Shown: positions 52,182 to 61,118 of the stretch, piece after piece
How positions within the stretch are numbered: the first letter of the stretch is position 1
Layout of the letters: every line of letters starts with the position of its first letter
Assembly: GCF_003991355.1 (NCBI RefSeq)
Contig: NZ_RCSU01000003.1
Span: 248,001-312,000, forward strand
Direction of reading: 5' to 3'
Source of the DNA: Pseudoflavitalea rhizosphaerae
GTDB taxonomy: Bacteria > Bacteroidota > Bacteroidia > Chitinophagales > Chitinophagaceae
DNA length: 64,000 nt
Position numbers and translations under genes: made by a program
Notes under the pieces: model-generated
Database searches by the model: none
The model's input: only the letters and a program-made list of their open reading frames with translations
Told to the model about the DNA's origin: nothing

Positions 52182-52616
52182 ACAATCGTTCTTGCAATTA
52201 GAATAAGATTCTCTAAGAATGATAATTAGATACTACGCCAGCCCCGGGGTTGGCGTATTTGTTAGATATTATCAGTCCGAAAATTTTTCAATAATTAGAA
52301 AACGTAATCTACTGTCGGTCCAAAAGACTGTCTAAATACTAAGAAAATTGCTCCCTAAATCAAAAGAAAGTCTCTAAAATTTGTCAGTACTTTACATTGT
52401 AACCATTACGAACATCAGAAAATTCTGAATGCCCAAAACTCCAAACTGTAAATATTGATTAGAGCGTTTTTTCAAAAGTGCACTATACTTCTGTTTAGTG
52501 GTGGTAATTTTTTTAACCCGGACTTTAGCAAAAATTATTATGGTCCAAAGGCTTAGGATTTAAATTCCATATCATGAATGACAATACTTTCTAACCAGCA
52601 GTAAAAAATATTTAGC
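52182..52616. other. Intergenic region: terminator 1 and leader of the MauE-like gene
   Basis: AT-rich. It contains the copy 1 terminator hairpin (52235-52258) and the duplicated control block (52344-52399). The rest up to the MauE-like ATG shows no open frame. No TAnnTTTG box is obvious, which would fit use of an ECF promoter. Confidence 0.5.
52235..52258 (+). terminator. Hairpin after paralogue 1 (weakened terminator)
   Basis: TACGCCAGCCCC pairs with GGGGTTGGCGTA, one G-T pair. It is the counterpart of the strong terminator at 53625-53651, but the T-run is degraded to TTTGTTAGAT, so some read-through into the MauE-like gene is possible. Confidence 0.6.
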
Positions 52617-53093
52617 ATGTCTCACAACCTTACATATAACTTAGCTTGGAAAAAAGCGATAATTTACTCCTCGATCTTTCTACTGGTCAGCCTATTTATA
52701 TATGCCGCTTATAATAAACTTGCGATATATTCTACATTTGTTGAACAGCTTAATGAATCTCCTATCACTAAAAATTATCGAAATATATTAGCTTGGCTAG
52801 TCCCTGGAACAGAAATACTACTTGCCATTGCTTTATTGGTCCCCAAAACTCGATTATTAGGTTTTTATGGTTCCTTTTTCCTAATGTTACTCTTCACAAT
52901 TTATGTTTTTGTAGTCCCTCATTTTTATTCTACTCGGATTCCTTGCTCTTGTGGAGGAATCATTTCTTCATTCAGTTGGAAAGGTCACTTTTATTTTAAC
53001 CTTGCATTCACTCTACTGGCCGCCATTGGATTAGTCTTACATTCCCATCAATTGCAAACTGATAATGCTGTAATGAAAAAAATTGCGCAATAA
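52617..53093 (+). CDS. MauE/DoxX-type redox-associated membrane protein
   Basis: 158 aa with four TM helices (about 15-32, 58-76, 80-100, 125-143). FIYAAYNKLAIYSTFVEQL after helix 1 is the DoxX/MauE signature. The motif IPCSCGGIISSFSWKGHFYFN, near residues 108-128 and written here only as its core CSCGG, is typical of the Bacteroidota MauE-like group, where a CxC pair faces the periplasm. MauE is needed for disulfide formation in the small subunit of methylamine dehydrogenase. Here the protein lies 58 bp before a small four-cysteine secreted protein, so disulfide formation in that protein is the natural hypothesis. Confidence 0.85.
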   Translation: MSHNLTYNLAWKKAIIYSSIFLLVSLFIYAAYNKLAIYSTFVEQLNESPITKNYRNILAWLVPGTEILLAIALLVPKTRLLGFYGSFFLMLLFTIYVFVVPHFYSTRIPCSCGGIISSFSWKGHFYFNLAFTLLAAIGLVLHSHQLQTDNAVMKKIAQ

Positions 53094-53151
53094 CAGGCCA
53101 ACGCCGAAGCCTGATACAATTCGGCTATTCTTAATCATTAACATTAATTTT

Positions 53152-53556
53152 ATGAAAAGTTTGAAAATCGTCCTGGCATCCCTCTTCCTGTCTGCAAGTG
53201 TAATTACTATGTCATCTTTCGTTGCCGACTACAAAAGCAATGCTTTCGCCGTCGTATGCTACGAATATGCAGATGGACTGGGCTTGTTAGATCCAGTTGA
53301 AGTTGGAACAACCACAAACTGGGCTCCTATTACTTCAGCTAGTGTACCCACAGCTTGTCCAAATGCTGAATTCCTTTGTGTAATTTGCTTTGATGACTCT
53401 CAGTTTACAGGCACTCCAGCAGATCGTAAACAACAAGCTATCGATGTCCTCAAAGCTTGGCTTCAAGCAGGAAATTCCATCCAAAGTTTGACTGATGGAC
53501 AAAGCATTAACTTTTCTAACAAAAGCCTCACTGTTTATCAAAGAGATTTTGAATAA
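53152..53556 (+). CDS. Small secreted four-cysteine protein, paralogue 2
   Basis: 134 aa from the ATG at 53152; an upstream in-frame ATG (53083) overlaps the MauE-like gene end and lacks signal character. Signal peptide MKSLKIVLASLFLSASVITM. Cysteines at 36, 69, 76 and 79 (ACPNAEFLCVICF). The first 49 residues differ from paralogue 1 at two positions only, while the stretch WAPITSASVPTACPNAEF differs at about half of its positions. That is the pattern of a conserved scaffold with a diversified Cys-bounded loop. Followed by a strong terminator at 53625-53651. Confidence 0.82.
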   Translation: MKSLKIVLASLFLSASVITMSSFVADYKSNAFAVVCYEYADGLGLLDPVEVGTTTNWAPITSASVPTACPNAEFLCVICFDDSQFTGTPADRKQQAIDVLKAWLQAGNSIQSLTDGQSINFSNKSLTVYQRDFE

Positions 53557-53624
53557 ATAGTAGTGCATCCTACGAGGGTTCTTATAAAAGAGAAATCGCT
53601 CGAAATGATAATTTCTTTCTTCTT

Positions 53625-53651
53625 ACGCCAACCCAAAGGGTTGGCGTTTTT
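53625..53651 (+). terminator. Rho-independent terminator after paralogue 2
   Basis: ACGCCAACCC pairs perfectly with GGGTTGGCGT over an AAA loop, followed by a T-run (TTTTTATAT). It closes the plus-strand cassette before the convergent thioredoxin-DUF3738 gene. Confidence 0.9.
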
Positions 53652-53721
53652 ATATAATTTTTCAACCGATACATTTTTTGAAAGACAGCTTTTAGTCTGA
53701 CTAACATGTATATGAACTAGT

Positions 53722-55206
53722 TTATTTTCCGCTATTGTCTGTAATAACTAAAAAATCAAACCATCTATTTCCCAAAACTATATCAAGATCATATTTCTTT
53801 AGAGCGCTTCTTAAGTCTTGAATTGAACGGATATCACTAGCCCTCGGAAGTGTAATATTTATTGTTTCACGCCTATTAAATCCAGTTTCATCAAGGAAAA
53901 AATAGGCATGTCCTAATTTATTACTATTCTGGAATAAGCGATAGAGACCTTCAGCTTTTGAGATTAAATCAGAAAACACCAGCATAGAGGTATTCTGATA
54001 TTCAACATACTCTCTCCCATTTTTCACTACTACATTGATTTCACTTCCTTTATTTACTGTATTAGACCGAAGTTTATTCTTTGCAGATGTTCGACTCAAA
54101 ATAAAACATGGAACAAGTCGCTTTTCAATAGTTACTTTTCCTTCATAAGTATTTTCCAGGAATCTACCTATGTCTTCTTTCATATAATCATTCTGTTTCT
54201 TCAAAGAGGAAGACATTGGAAGTATCTGTTCGTAGCAGATTTTTGGCTTAGTATAAATTGTGTCATCGAAGGATGCAATATTTATAAAGCTATGGGTATA
54301 GCGTAAGGTATCCTTTGGCAATACTACGCAATGATATCCAACAACCCCTCTAGCAGAGTTTTTCGTTGGGCCAAACAGTATTTTACTTTTACTTTTTTTC
54401 AATACTTCCTGGTATGCCACACAGAGTAAGTCCAGAATTCTAACGTTTATAAACGTATTCCTTACAGTTCCCTCTACTGAATCTACCACATGTTGAGCGA
54501 ACCCAGTTTCCGGATCATATTCATTATTAAAGGGAGTTACAATAGACCCAGTGGTTATTTTTAAATTACTAAAATCACCCACCAATTTCAAATAGGGTAT
54601 TTCAGGATCAAACTGTGGTGCCATTGCATTATCATTTAAGTTAAAGATATCTTCATCATTTAACGCGGCAGCTATCTTTTCGGAAGTGTTGTTATAAGAT
54701 AAGCCCCTTAATTTGACGATGCCATTTTTGTCAATCCAAACCTGGTGCCCAAGATTTCTAATGGGGAATGATTTCAATATCTTATCAGAATATCCAAGGG
54801 AATCTTTCATAATTGAGGGAAGGTTCGGAAACTTAAAATTTGGCTTTCTCTTAAGAACATTAGTTTCTGACTCAAATGGATTCACCAATATGATCTGAAT
54901 TTTATCGCCGTATTGCTTTTGCAGTTTTTCCATTTTTGGAAAATTATTAATACATGTGATGCACCATGTTGCCCAAAAATCAAGAATTACTAACTTCCCT
55001 TTTAATTCGCCAAGACTTTTCTCATCTAAAAGGTCGCCATTTACTAAGCTACCAAAATGAAGATTAGGCGCCATATCTCCTATATTCAGACCTTTAACTA
55101 ATATTTTTTGATAAACTGAATCATTTATCTTCTGGGTCCAACTTTGCCGAGAAAAACAAGGTGTCAATCCTAGAAAAATTAAGGCCAGTGTTATTGTAAT
55201 TTTCAT
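53722..55206 (-). CDS. TlpA-like thioredoxin domain fused to a DUF3738-like domain
   Basis: 494 aa from the ATG at 55206 (MKITITLALIFLGLTPCFS, a signal peptide); a start 21 codons earlier would overlap susD. The TlpA domain spans about 35-195: GDMAPNLHFGS, FWATWCITCINNFPKMEKLQ with CxxC, then VWIDKNGIVKLRG. The C-terminal ~260 residues fit DUF3738 in their order: RILDLLCVAYQEV, a middle block with RLVPCFILSR, and the end FFLDETGFNRRETINITLP followed by DLRSALKKYDLDIVLGNRW. DUF3738 has no known function. The gene closes the minus-strand SusC-SusD operon and faces the Cys-protein cassette. A dedicated periplasmic disulfide reductase or isomerase is my inference. Confidence 0.8.
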   Translation of the reverse strand: MKITITLALIFLGLTPCFSRQSWTQKINDSVYQKILVKGLNIGDMAPNLHFGSLVNGDLLDEKSLGELKGKLVILDFWATWCITCINNFPKMEKLQKQYGDKIQIILVNPFESETNVLKRKPNFKFPNLPSIMKDSLGYSDKILKSFPIRNLGHQVWIDKNGIVKLRGLSYNNTSEKIAAALNDEDIFNLNDNAMAPQFDPEIPYLKLVGDFSNLKITTGSIVTPFNNEYDPETGFAQHVVDSVEGTVRNTFINVRILDLLCVAYQEVLKKSKSKILFGPTKNSARGVVGYHCVVLPKDTLRYTHSFINIASFDDTIYTKPKICYEQILPMSSSLKKQNDYMKEDIGRFLENTYEGKVTIEKRLVPCFILSRTSAKNKLRSNTVNKGSEINVVVKNGREYVEYQNTSMLVFSDLISKAEGLYRLFQNSNKLGHAYFFLDETGFNRRETINITLPRASDIRSIQDLRSALKKYDLDIVLGNRWFDFLVITDNSGK

Positions 55207-55249
55207 ATAGATTCTTTGAGGATATAAGAAATGATTCAATACTCTGTTT

Positions 55250-56602
55250 CTACTTAACATTTTGTACAATTTCTGATCTATTTATGACATCAAATGGAAT
55301 CAGTGCTAACATTCTCCTATCATTTGGAAGCAGTTTGTATTCTGTATCGTTAATTATTCTACGGATCGTAATGTTTGCTCCTTCACTATTTAGGCGCCTT
55401 AAATCCATCCACCTAATTCCTCTGAAAACAAGCTCCTTTTGCCGCTCCGAAAGCACCAATTCCACAGGATCTGTCACACTTGCCGGATCAATAGGCATCC
55501 AATAATCTTTGTGAAATCGCTTCTCTAATAAGGAATTAATATCAGCTATTGCAGACTCAATTTCACCGTTTCTAGCGAAACATTCGGCACGTATCAATAA
55601 CATTTCTGCATAAGTAGTGCCTGTAAATACAGAACTTGAATTTTCGGTACCATTATAACTACCTCTAAAAGCAAAAGTGCCTGTGTTTTGACCGGAATTA
55701 GGTCTGAAAAAGACTGTACGCCTTAGATCATTAGGCAAATATGAACTCAACAAAATAGTATCGATCTTTGCATTAGAAGCAGAAAGAATTGAGGCACTTG
55801 TAATAGCACTATGAAAAATAACTTCTTTATTGAAAGACTGAATAGGGGTACCTGGTATGATTTCATTAAAATCCAAAAGTGAAAAGTTGCTTTTTAAACA
55901 TAAGTCTGCATATTTAAAAGCATTTTTGTAATCCGACATTGTTAAGTATACTCGAGCCAATGCAGCATAAGCTGCATTTTTAGAGGGTCTTGTTGGAAGG
56001 GAACTGGAATGAGGTAATAAAGTCGCCGCTTCGGTAAGGTCAGTCAATATTCTCTCATACGTTTCTAACAATGATGCTCTTTTAGATATCTGATTAATAT
56101 CAGACGTTGTTCGCAATACAACTCCGAAGGAAGATTGATTACTAGTTGTATAAGGAAGAGCAAAAATTTGAGCTAAATTAAAAAAAGCATTAGATCTAAG
56201 AAAAAGTGCTGCCCCTTTAATTTCATTGTACCTTATATCTTGATCAAGCGAACTTCCTGAAAGATTATCTAAAACAATATTTGCAACATAAACTGGTTGT
56301 TGGTAAACAATATTCCAACTGTTGTTATGTGGCACAGCATTCGAAGACCAAACATAATTAGAAGATAAATCAGGAGTTGTAGACTCCCAGTATTTTGACG
56401 TTACATAATATTCATCGGAAAAAATTTCTAATAATGCTGGATCAGCCTTGTTGACTGAAGGATTATCTAACAATGCTTGAAGGTCTTCGATAGTATTTGG
56501 TATAAATTCACTTTTTAAGGCCTTTTTTTCAAGATATTTATCACACGAATAAAATCCAACCAGAACAGTACTTGCTATTAGATATTTTGCTATTAATTGC
56601 AT
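55250..56602 (-). CDS. SusD/RagB-family outer-membrane lipoprotein (locus C)
   Basis: 450 aa, shorter than the 525 aa of locus A. Lipobox VGFYSC puts the lipid on Cys 20. ALFLRSNAFFNLAQIFALPY is the SusD helical core, TYAEMLLIRAECFARNGEIE the C-terminal TPR, and LSERQKELVFRGIRWMDLRRL the conserved final block. It begins 21 bp after the SusC stop and its end is 43 bp from the thioredoxin-fusion start. The sequence is visibly AT-rich compared with loci A and B. Confidence 0.93.
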   Translation of the reverse strand: MQLIAKYLIASTVLVGFYSCDKYLEKKALKSEFIPNTIEDLQALLDNPSVNKADPALLEIFSDEYYVTSKYWESTTPDLSSNYVWSSNAVPHNNSWNIVYQQPVYVANIVLDNLSGSSLDQDIRYNEIKGAALFLRSNAFFNLAQIFALPYTTSNQSSFGVVLRTTSDINQISKRASLLETYERILTDLTEAATLLPHSSSLPTRPSKNAAYAALARVYLTMSDYKNAFKYADLCLKSNFSLLDFNEIIPGTPIQSFNKEVIFHSAITSASILSASNAKIDTILLSSYLPNDLRRTVFFRPNSGQNTGTFAFRGSYNGTENSSSVFTGTTYAEMLLIRAECFARNGEIESAIADINSLLEKRFHKDYWMPIDPASVTDPVELVLSERQKELVFRGIRWMDLRRLNSEGANITIRRIINDTEYKLLPNDRRMLALIPFDVINRSEIVQNVK

Positions 56603-56623
56603 ACAAATTGTATTAGATGAAAA

Positions 56624-59600
56624 TTAAAAGCTCACATTTATACCGAATGTCCAAGTTTTAGGAGGAGGAGCTGCTGTTGGATCGCTTGAAACACCGCTTG
56701 TAAAATCAGGATCTAAGGATGATTTATTAGCACGCCAAATGATAAGATTAAGATTATTGGGGTAGAAAAAAAGCTGAGCGCTTCGTATTGGAAAATTTGA
56801 GTTCCCTTTTCTTACCCAATCATATTGGATTCTTATATCTTGTAATTTTATATTATCAGCCCTTAGTACATTGATTTCTGCTCCTTTATAAAATTCATCT
56901 CTACCTGATTGTTCAGGAGGCAAAGGATACACTACAGAAGGAACATTAGTAATTTTCTCATCCCCCTTTTTTTGCCACCTAATACTATAATCATTTATAT
57001 AACTAGTTCCTGTTAACTCTCCTCTATGGATTATATCTAAAGCAGGTTTTCTAAAAAAATAACTAAACCTGCCGGTTATCAAAAACGATAAAGAAATGTT
57101 TCGGTATTTTATGGAATTGCTAAAGGTTGCCAAATACAGAGGTATAGCTGAACCATGATATTTCTGGTTTTCTATTGAATCATTTGCAATCTTATTGTAC
57201 TCTTTACTAACTTTTCCATTTAGATATCCTAATGGGTCACCAGTTAAAGAGTCCAACCCGGCCCATTTGTAGCTTGAAATTGCATACGCAAGTTTTCCTT
57301 CGGCCGGGTTCAATCCATAAAAAATAAAATCATTTGCTTTAAACCCACCTTTATAAATCTTAGTGACAATGGTCCGCGTATGGCTCACACCTAGATTTGT
57401 GGTCCATCTTATCTTTTTATCAAGATTAATGGATGAAATATTTAGCTCAAATCCAGTCCCCTTGAGACTCGCAGAGTTCACAGGATACTGATTTACCCCG
57501 GTTGTAGGGTCAAAAGGATAGTTTGCTATTAAGTCTACCGATTTTTTTCTAAAAAAATCAATTGACCCATTTATTCTTTCTTTAAAGAATGAAAAATCAA
57601 CTCCGATGTTAATTTGTCCAACTTTTTCCCATCTCAAGTCAGGATTATTGACAGCCGTTGGATATCCATAGACGAAATTTGTGAAGGGTCCTAAAGTTGG
57701 CGAATATGCGATCGTTAATTTACCTGATGCTGTGTTATTTACATTTCCTGAATATCCATATGATCCTCGCAATGCAAGGGAGTGTATCCAATTACTGCTA
57801 AAAAACTTTTCATTTGATAGATTCCACTTTCCTCCTGCAGACCACAAAGGTTTCCATCTGTTATTCGCATTTACGCCAAATACATTGGCGCCATCTCTCC
57901 GGGCACTTGCATACAATGTGTATAAATTATTATAAGTATAGGAAAAATTTGCAAGTAGAGAAGCAAATCTGTTCAAGGGTTGATCTCTATAATATTGGCC
58001 ATTGGGTATTAAAGACAATGTACCAGGGTATGAAGCAAAAGTATTCGGATAAAAATTGAAAAAATCCATGTTTGTTCTATAACTGCCATTCTGCTCATTA
58101 TACCCGTAAAACTGGTTACCTTGGGAATAACCACTTGTTTCAGAAACTTCTGTTCCAAACATTGCAGTAATTTGATGTATTCCTAAATTTTTGAAATAAT
58201 TCAAAGTAAACCTTCCATTCTGTGCGAAAGATTCCGCTAATGTTGAATTTAAGATATCACCGACCGGGATTGGATATTTTAATTTAGAATCGACATTGGG
58301 ATCTGGGTTATAAAATCTATTAATCAAATCCCTCGCTAAATAAGAATGCAGGTTAGACTTAGATTCACCAGTTGATACTTGACTTAAATATTGGTAACTA
58401 AAAGCCATATTCAACCAATTAAAAAGCTTATAAGTGAGATTAAAATTTAGATTCATGAATTTGTTAGATGAAACATTATTGGCATTTCTTATTTCATCCA
58501 ACGGACGATACCTCCAATCCAATAGTCCAGGATATGATAATGTATCTAAATATGCATCTCTTATTTGGTAAGGAACAGGTAACGGTTCGTTCAATTCATT
58601 TGCCAATTTAGTGTATGGGTATAATCCAGGGAGAGTAATAGAAGCTATTTTAGATCTCTCCTGCCCCAGACTAATTGCTGCTTGAATCTCTAAGTTCTTA
58701 AAAGGTCTAAAGCTTGTTGAGCTATTTATTGTAAACTGATGACTTCCTTTGCCTCCTCTTAGATTAGGATCAACTGTATTAAAGCCAAATGAAACGTTGT
58801 AATTGATTGTGTTTGTACCTCCATTTAATCCTATAAAATGTTGTTGTCTAATTGCAGGCTTATATATATACTTATTCAATTGTTCTCTAACATCTACATT
58901 AGAAAGCTCGTCAATCAACTCATTCAATTCATCCTCTGAAATTTGGTTCTTTTCTCTTTTTTCTAATAGCTCAATAACAGGAGATACGGATGGCCAGCCA
59001 TAAACGTCTTCCAGCTTACTATCATAAAAGCCTTGATTATACAAAAACCTTTCGGTTTCAATAAAATCATGGCCCGAAATCCTTGGGATATAATATAGGT
59101 CAGGTTTATTTTCGATTGTAATATTAGATGCAATGTTAATTCCAACAGGTCTATTATACTTTCCTTTTTTGGTTGTAATCACAATTACTCCATTTCCAGC
59201 CCTTGCCCCCCAAATAGAGGTAGCAGCAGCATCTTTAAGTACAGTTATGCTTTCAACATCATTTGGGTTTATACTATTTAGATCAAATCTCTTATCAAGA
59301 GGAAAATTGTCAACAACAATAAGTGGATCTAACAATGAACTATAATTATTTCCCCCACCTAAAGAGCTTATTCCTCGAATTTGCATGGTCTTGACTGCTC
59401 CCTTTTTATTAAACAAAACACCATTCACTGTGCCATCTAATCTGTCTATAATACCCATACCAGCTCGACGGCTATATGCAGCACTATCCAGTTGTGAATA
59501 ACTTCCCACAAACTTTTCAGCACTAACTTTCTGATACCCCGTTGATATTACAACCTCCTTCATTTGCTGAGCAGTAACCAACAGTTTAATAAATAAACTT

Positions 59601-60124
59601 GTTACATCTTTGGTTAATTTAATTCTTTGAGGTTCATACCCTACGCTTGTCACCTTCAATGTAACTTTCGCATCAACATTTCTAAGGACAAAGCTTCCAT
59701 CCGCTTCAGTTGCTGTAACTATATCACTACCTTCGACAGAAATGGTTGCACCCGCTACTGGCTCCCCCTTCTCATTCATAACTTTACCAGTTAATTCTCC
59801 TGGTTCCACTTCCACCTTTGGCAATTTCCCTTTTATTATTACATATTCCTTATCCAACTCATACCGTAACGGTTGCCCATCCATAACCATCTGCATTACT
59901 TTTTCAAACTTCTCATTAGTAACATCAACACTCACTCGCTTTGTTCCCGCCAACTGCTTCCCACTATATATAAACACAAATTTCGTCTGCTTCTGTATTA
60001 GGTTAAAAACCTTATCCAGAGTAACATCCGAAACCTTCAACGTAATTCCCTGCGAATACGCCTGTACATTTGTATGAAGAAAGATGGTGGCGATCAGCAA
60101 TAGCAGTGTAGCATTGTGTTTCAT
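56624..60124 (-). CDS. SusC/RagA TonB-dependent transporter with STN domain (locus C)
   Basis: 1166 aa from MKHNATLLLLIATIFL (60124); an ATG 14 codons upstream is possible. Order (from the longer start): signal peptide; STN, about 40-113 (TLDKVFNLIQKQTKFVFIY); carboxypeptidase-regulatory-like domain, about 123-195; TonB-box region EVVISTGYQ; plug with IRGISSLGGG and ATSIWGARAGNGVIVITTKKG; barrel ending WTFGINVSF. After STGYQ the plug carries a stretch YSRRAGMGIIDRLDGTVNGV, in which the usual 'LQGK' wording reads 'LDGT', so it is a distinct SusC subgroup. No glycan enzyme is linked to it. Confidence 0.94.
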   Translation of the reverse strand: MKHNATLLLLIATIFLHTNVQAYSQGITLKVSDVTLDKVFNLIQKQTKFVFIYSGKQLAGTKRVSVDVTNEKFEKVMQMVMDGQPLRYELDKEYVIIKGKLPKVEVEPGELTGKVMNEKGEPVAGATISVEGSDIVTATEADGSFVLRNVDAKVTLKVTSVGYEPQRIKLTKDVTSLFIKLLVTAQQMKEVVISTGYQKVSAEKFVGSYSQLDSAAYSRRAGMGIIDRLDGTVNGVLFNKKGAVKTMQIRGISSLGGGNNYSSLLDPLIVVDNFPLDKRFDLNSINPNDVESITVLKDAAATSIWGARAGNGVIVITTKKGKYNRPVGINIASNITIENKPDLYYIPRISGHDFIETERFLYNQGFYDSKLEDVYGWPSVSPVIELLEKREKNQISEDELNELIDELSNVDVREQLNKYIYKPAIRQQHFIGLNGGTNTINYNVSFGFNTVDPNLRGGKGSHQFTINSSTSFRPFKNLEIQAAISLGQERSKIASITLPGLYPYTKLANELNEPLPVPYQIRDAYLDTLSYPGLLDWRYRPLDEIRNANNVSSNKFMNLNFNLTYKLFNWLNMAFSYQYLSQVSTGESKSNLHSYLARDLINRFYNPDPNVDSKLKYPIPVGDILNSTLAESFAQNGRFTLNYFKNLGIHQITAMFGTEVSETSGYSQGNQFYGYNEQNGSYRTNMDFFNFYPNTFASYPGTLSLIPNGQYYRDQPLNRFASLLANFSYTYNNLYTLYASARRDGANVFGVNANNRWKPLWSAGGKWNLSNEKFFSSNWIHSLALRGSYGYSGNVNNTASGKLTIAYSPTLGPFTNFVYGYPTAVNNPDLRWEKVGQINIGVDFSFFKERINGSIDFFRKKSVDLIANYPFDPTTGVNQYPVNSASLKGTGFELNISSINLDKKIRWTTNLGVSHTRTIVTKIYKGGFKANDFIFYGLNPAEGKLAYAISSYKWAGLDSLTGDPLGYLNGKVSKEYNKIANDSIENQKYHGSAIPLYLATFSNSIKYRNISLSFLITGRFSYFFRKPALDIIHRGELTGTSYINDYSIRWQKKGDEKITNVPSVVYPLPPEQSGRDEFYKGAEINVLRADNIKLQDIRIQYDWVRKGNSNFPIRSAQLFFYPNNLNLIIWRANKSSLDPDFTSGVSSDPTAAPPPKTWTFGINVSF

Positions 60125-60166
60125 GTTGACGTGTATTAGTGGGCAATTCCACGAAAAATGATGCAC

Positions 60167-61118
60167 ACGTGGTTAGACCAGCAGTTAGTAGTTAAATGAT
60201 GATTTTTAATCTCGGGTTTAAAAATCCAGGGTTAATAAATAAGGGTTGTGTTAATGGCAAACACAGTAATCATGCGAATTCTAAGGTTTTAAATCATCAC
60301 CTACCCAGTGCTTCCAGCCTATCGGGATCTACTGGCTTCTGAAGATCCCAGCAAGCTGGAAGCGCCTGGCAAGTCATTTAAAGAATCGCATGTAGAAATG
60401 CAATTCTTAAGGTCTATATGTCAGTTGTTATCAGGTATTAAGATTACTGGATACTATTCGCTGCAAACAGCTAACAGCATATTGCTTTTCAATGGCAAAG
60501 TAATCGATGATAGGAAGGCCTAATGGCGCAGGTAGCGAACATTATATTATTGAGGGTAAAAGACGAACAAATAAAAAACCGCTTTCCGAAAACATAGGAT
60601 AAAGCGGTCTCAATCTCGTTTCATAGCGGCACAGGACGCTTCAATAGCATCACCAGAACTTCAGGGACTACAGTACTACAAAACAGATTAAAAACAATTT
60701 CAACCGGGATACACTATTCAAAACCACACATGAGAAATTCGATCATCAGATACCTTAAACCGTGTATATATTAAATCTTTACTACCGGGTTTAATATCCG
60801 GTGAGATCTGGAGGGGTATTCGTGAACTCCCCCCTCCTTCTCACCGCTAAGACCTTTCAACTTCGCAGAGGGCAGTACTCAGGAAACGAAGCATCAACAT
60901 CTTGACAAGAGAAAATGTGATTAATGGAAATTGGACTCTTCAGTTCTTTCAGTCAGGTCAGAGCTTGTTCTTTCAAAACACTAAGATCACATGAGAAAAT
61001 CCAAAAAATCTTTTAAAGAGCTGAATCGAATGGCAGAATATGGACATACCCTGCCGTAAAAATTGGGAATAACTATCTTGTATATACGAAGCGATATCAT
61101 CTACTTCGTAAAAGAACT
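60167..61118. other. Long non-coding region between susC and fecR (locus C)
   Basis: About 950 bp without a convincing gene. A short plus-strand frame (60308-60523) has no family character. A minus-strand terminator lies at 60572-60608, more than 500 bp after fecR, so about 500 nt of the fecR transcript or a separate small RNA would end there. A second inverted repeat (CCGG-N9-CCGG near 60785-60800) is within it. Confidence 0.5.
60572..60608 (-). terminator. Rho-independent terminator upstream of susC (locus C)
   Basis: On the minus strand ACCGCTTT pairs with AAAGCGGT and is followed by six T. It separates the sigma-fecR transcript from susC, implying that susC has its own promoter between here and 60124. 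Confidence 0.75.

Larger units (their letters stand above)
51446..52260 (+). repeat. Tandem duplication, copy 1 (deleted form)
   Basis: Hand alignment with 52344-53651 shows the same order: control block, MauE-like gene, 60-bp spacer, small Cys-protein gene, GC-rich terminator. Copy 1 lacks most of the MauE-like coding region (equivalent of about 52445-52890). The Cys-protein genes and the spacer before them are nearly identical in their first ~200 bp. Confidence 0.8.
52344..53651 (+). repeat. Tandem duplication, copy 2 (complete form)
   Basis: The full cassette: control block 52344-52399, MauE-like gene, spacer with GCCGAAGCCTGATA, small Cys-protein gene and terminator. It matches copy 1 in the same order and orientation (see 51446-52260). 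Confidence 0.8.

Noticed and set aside
60308-60523. 71-codon plus-strand frame upstream of susC (locus C)
   Set aside because: No family character, no signal peptide, isolated and opposite to neighbouring genes.
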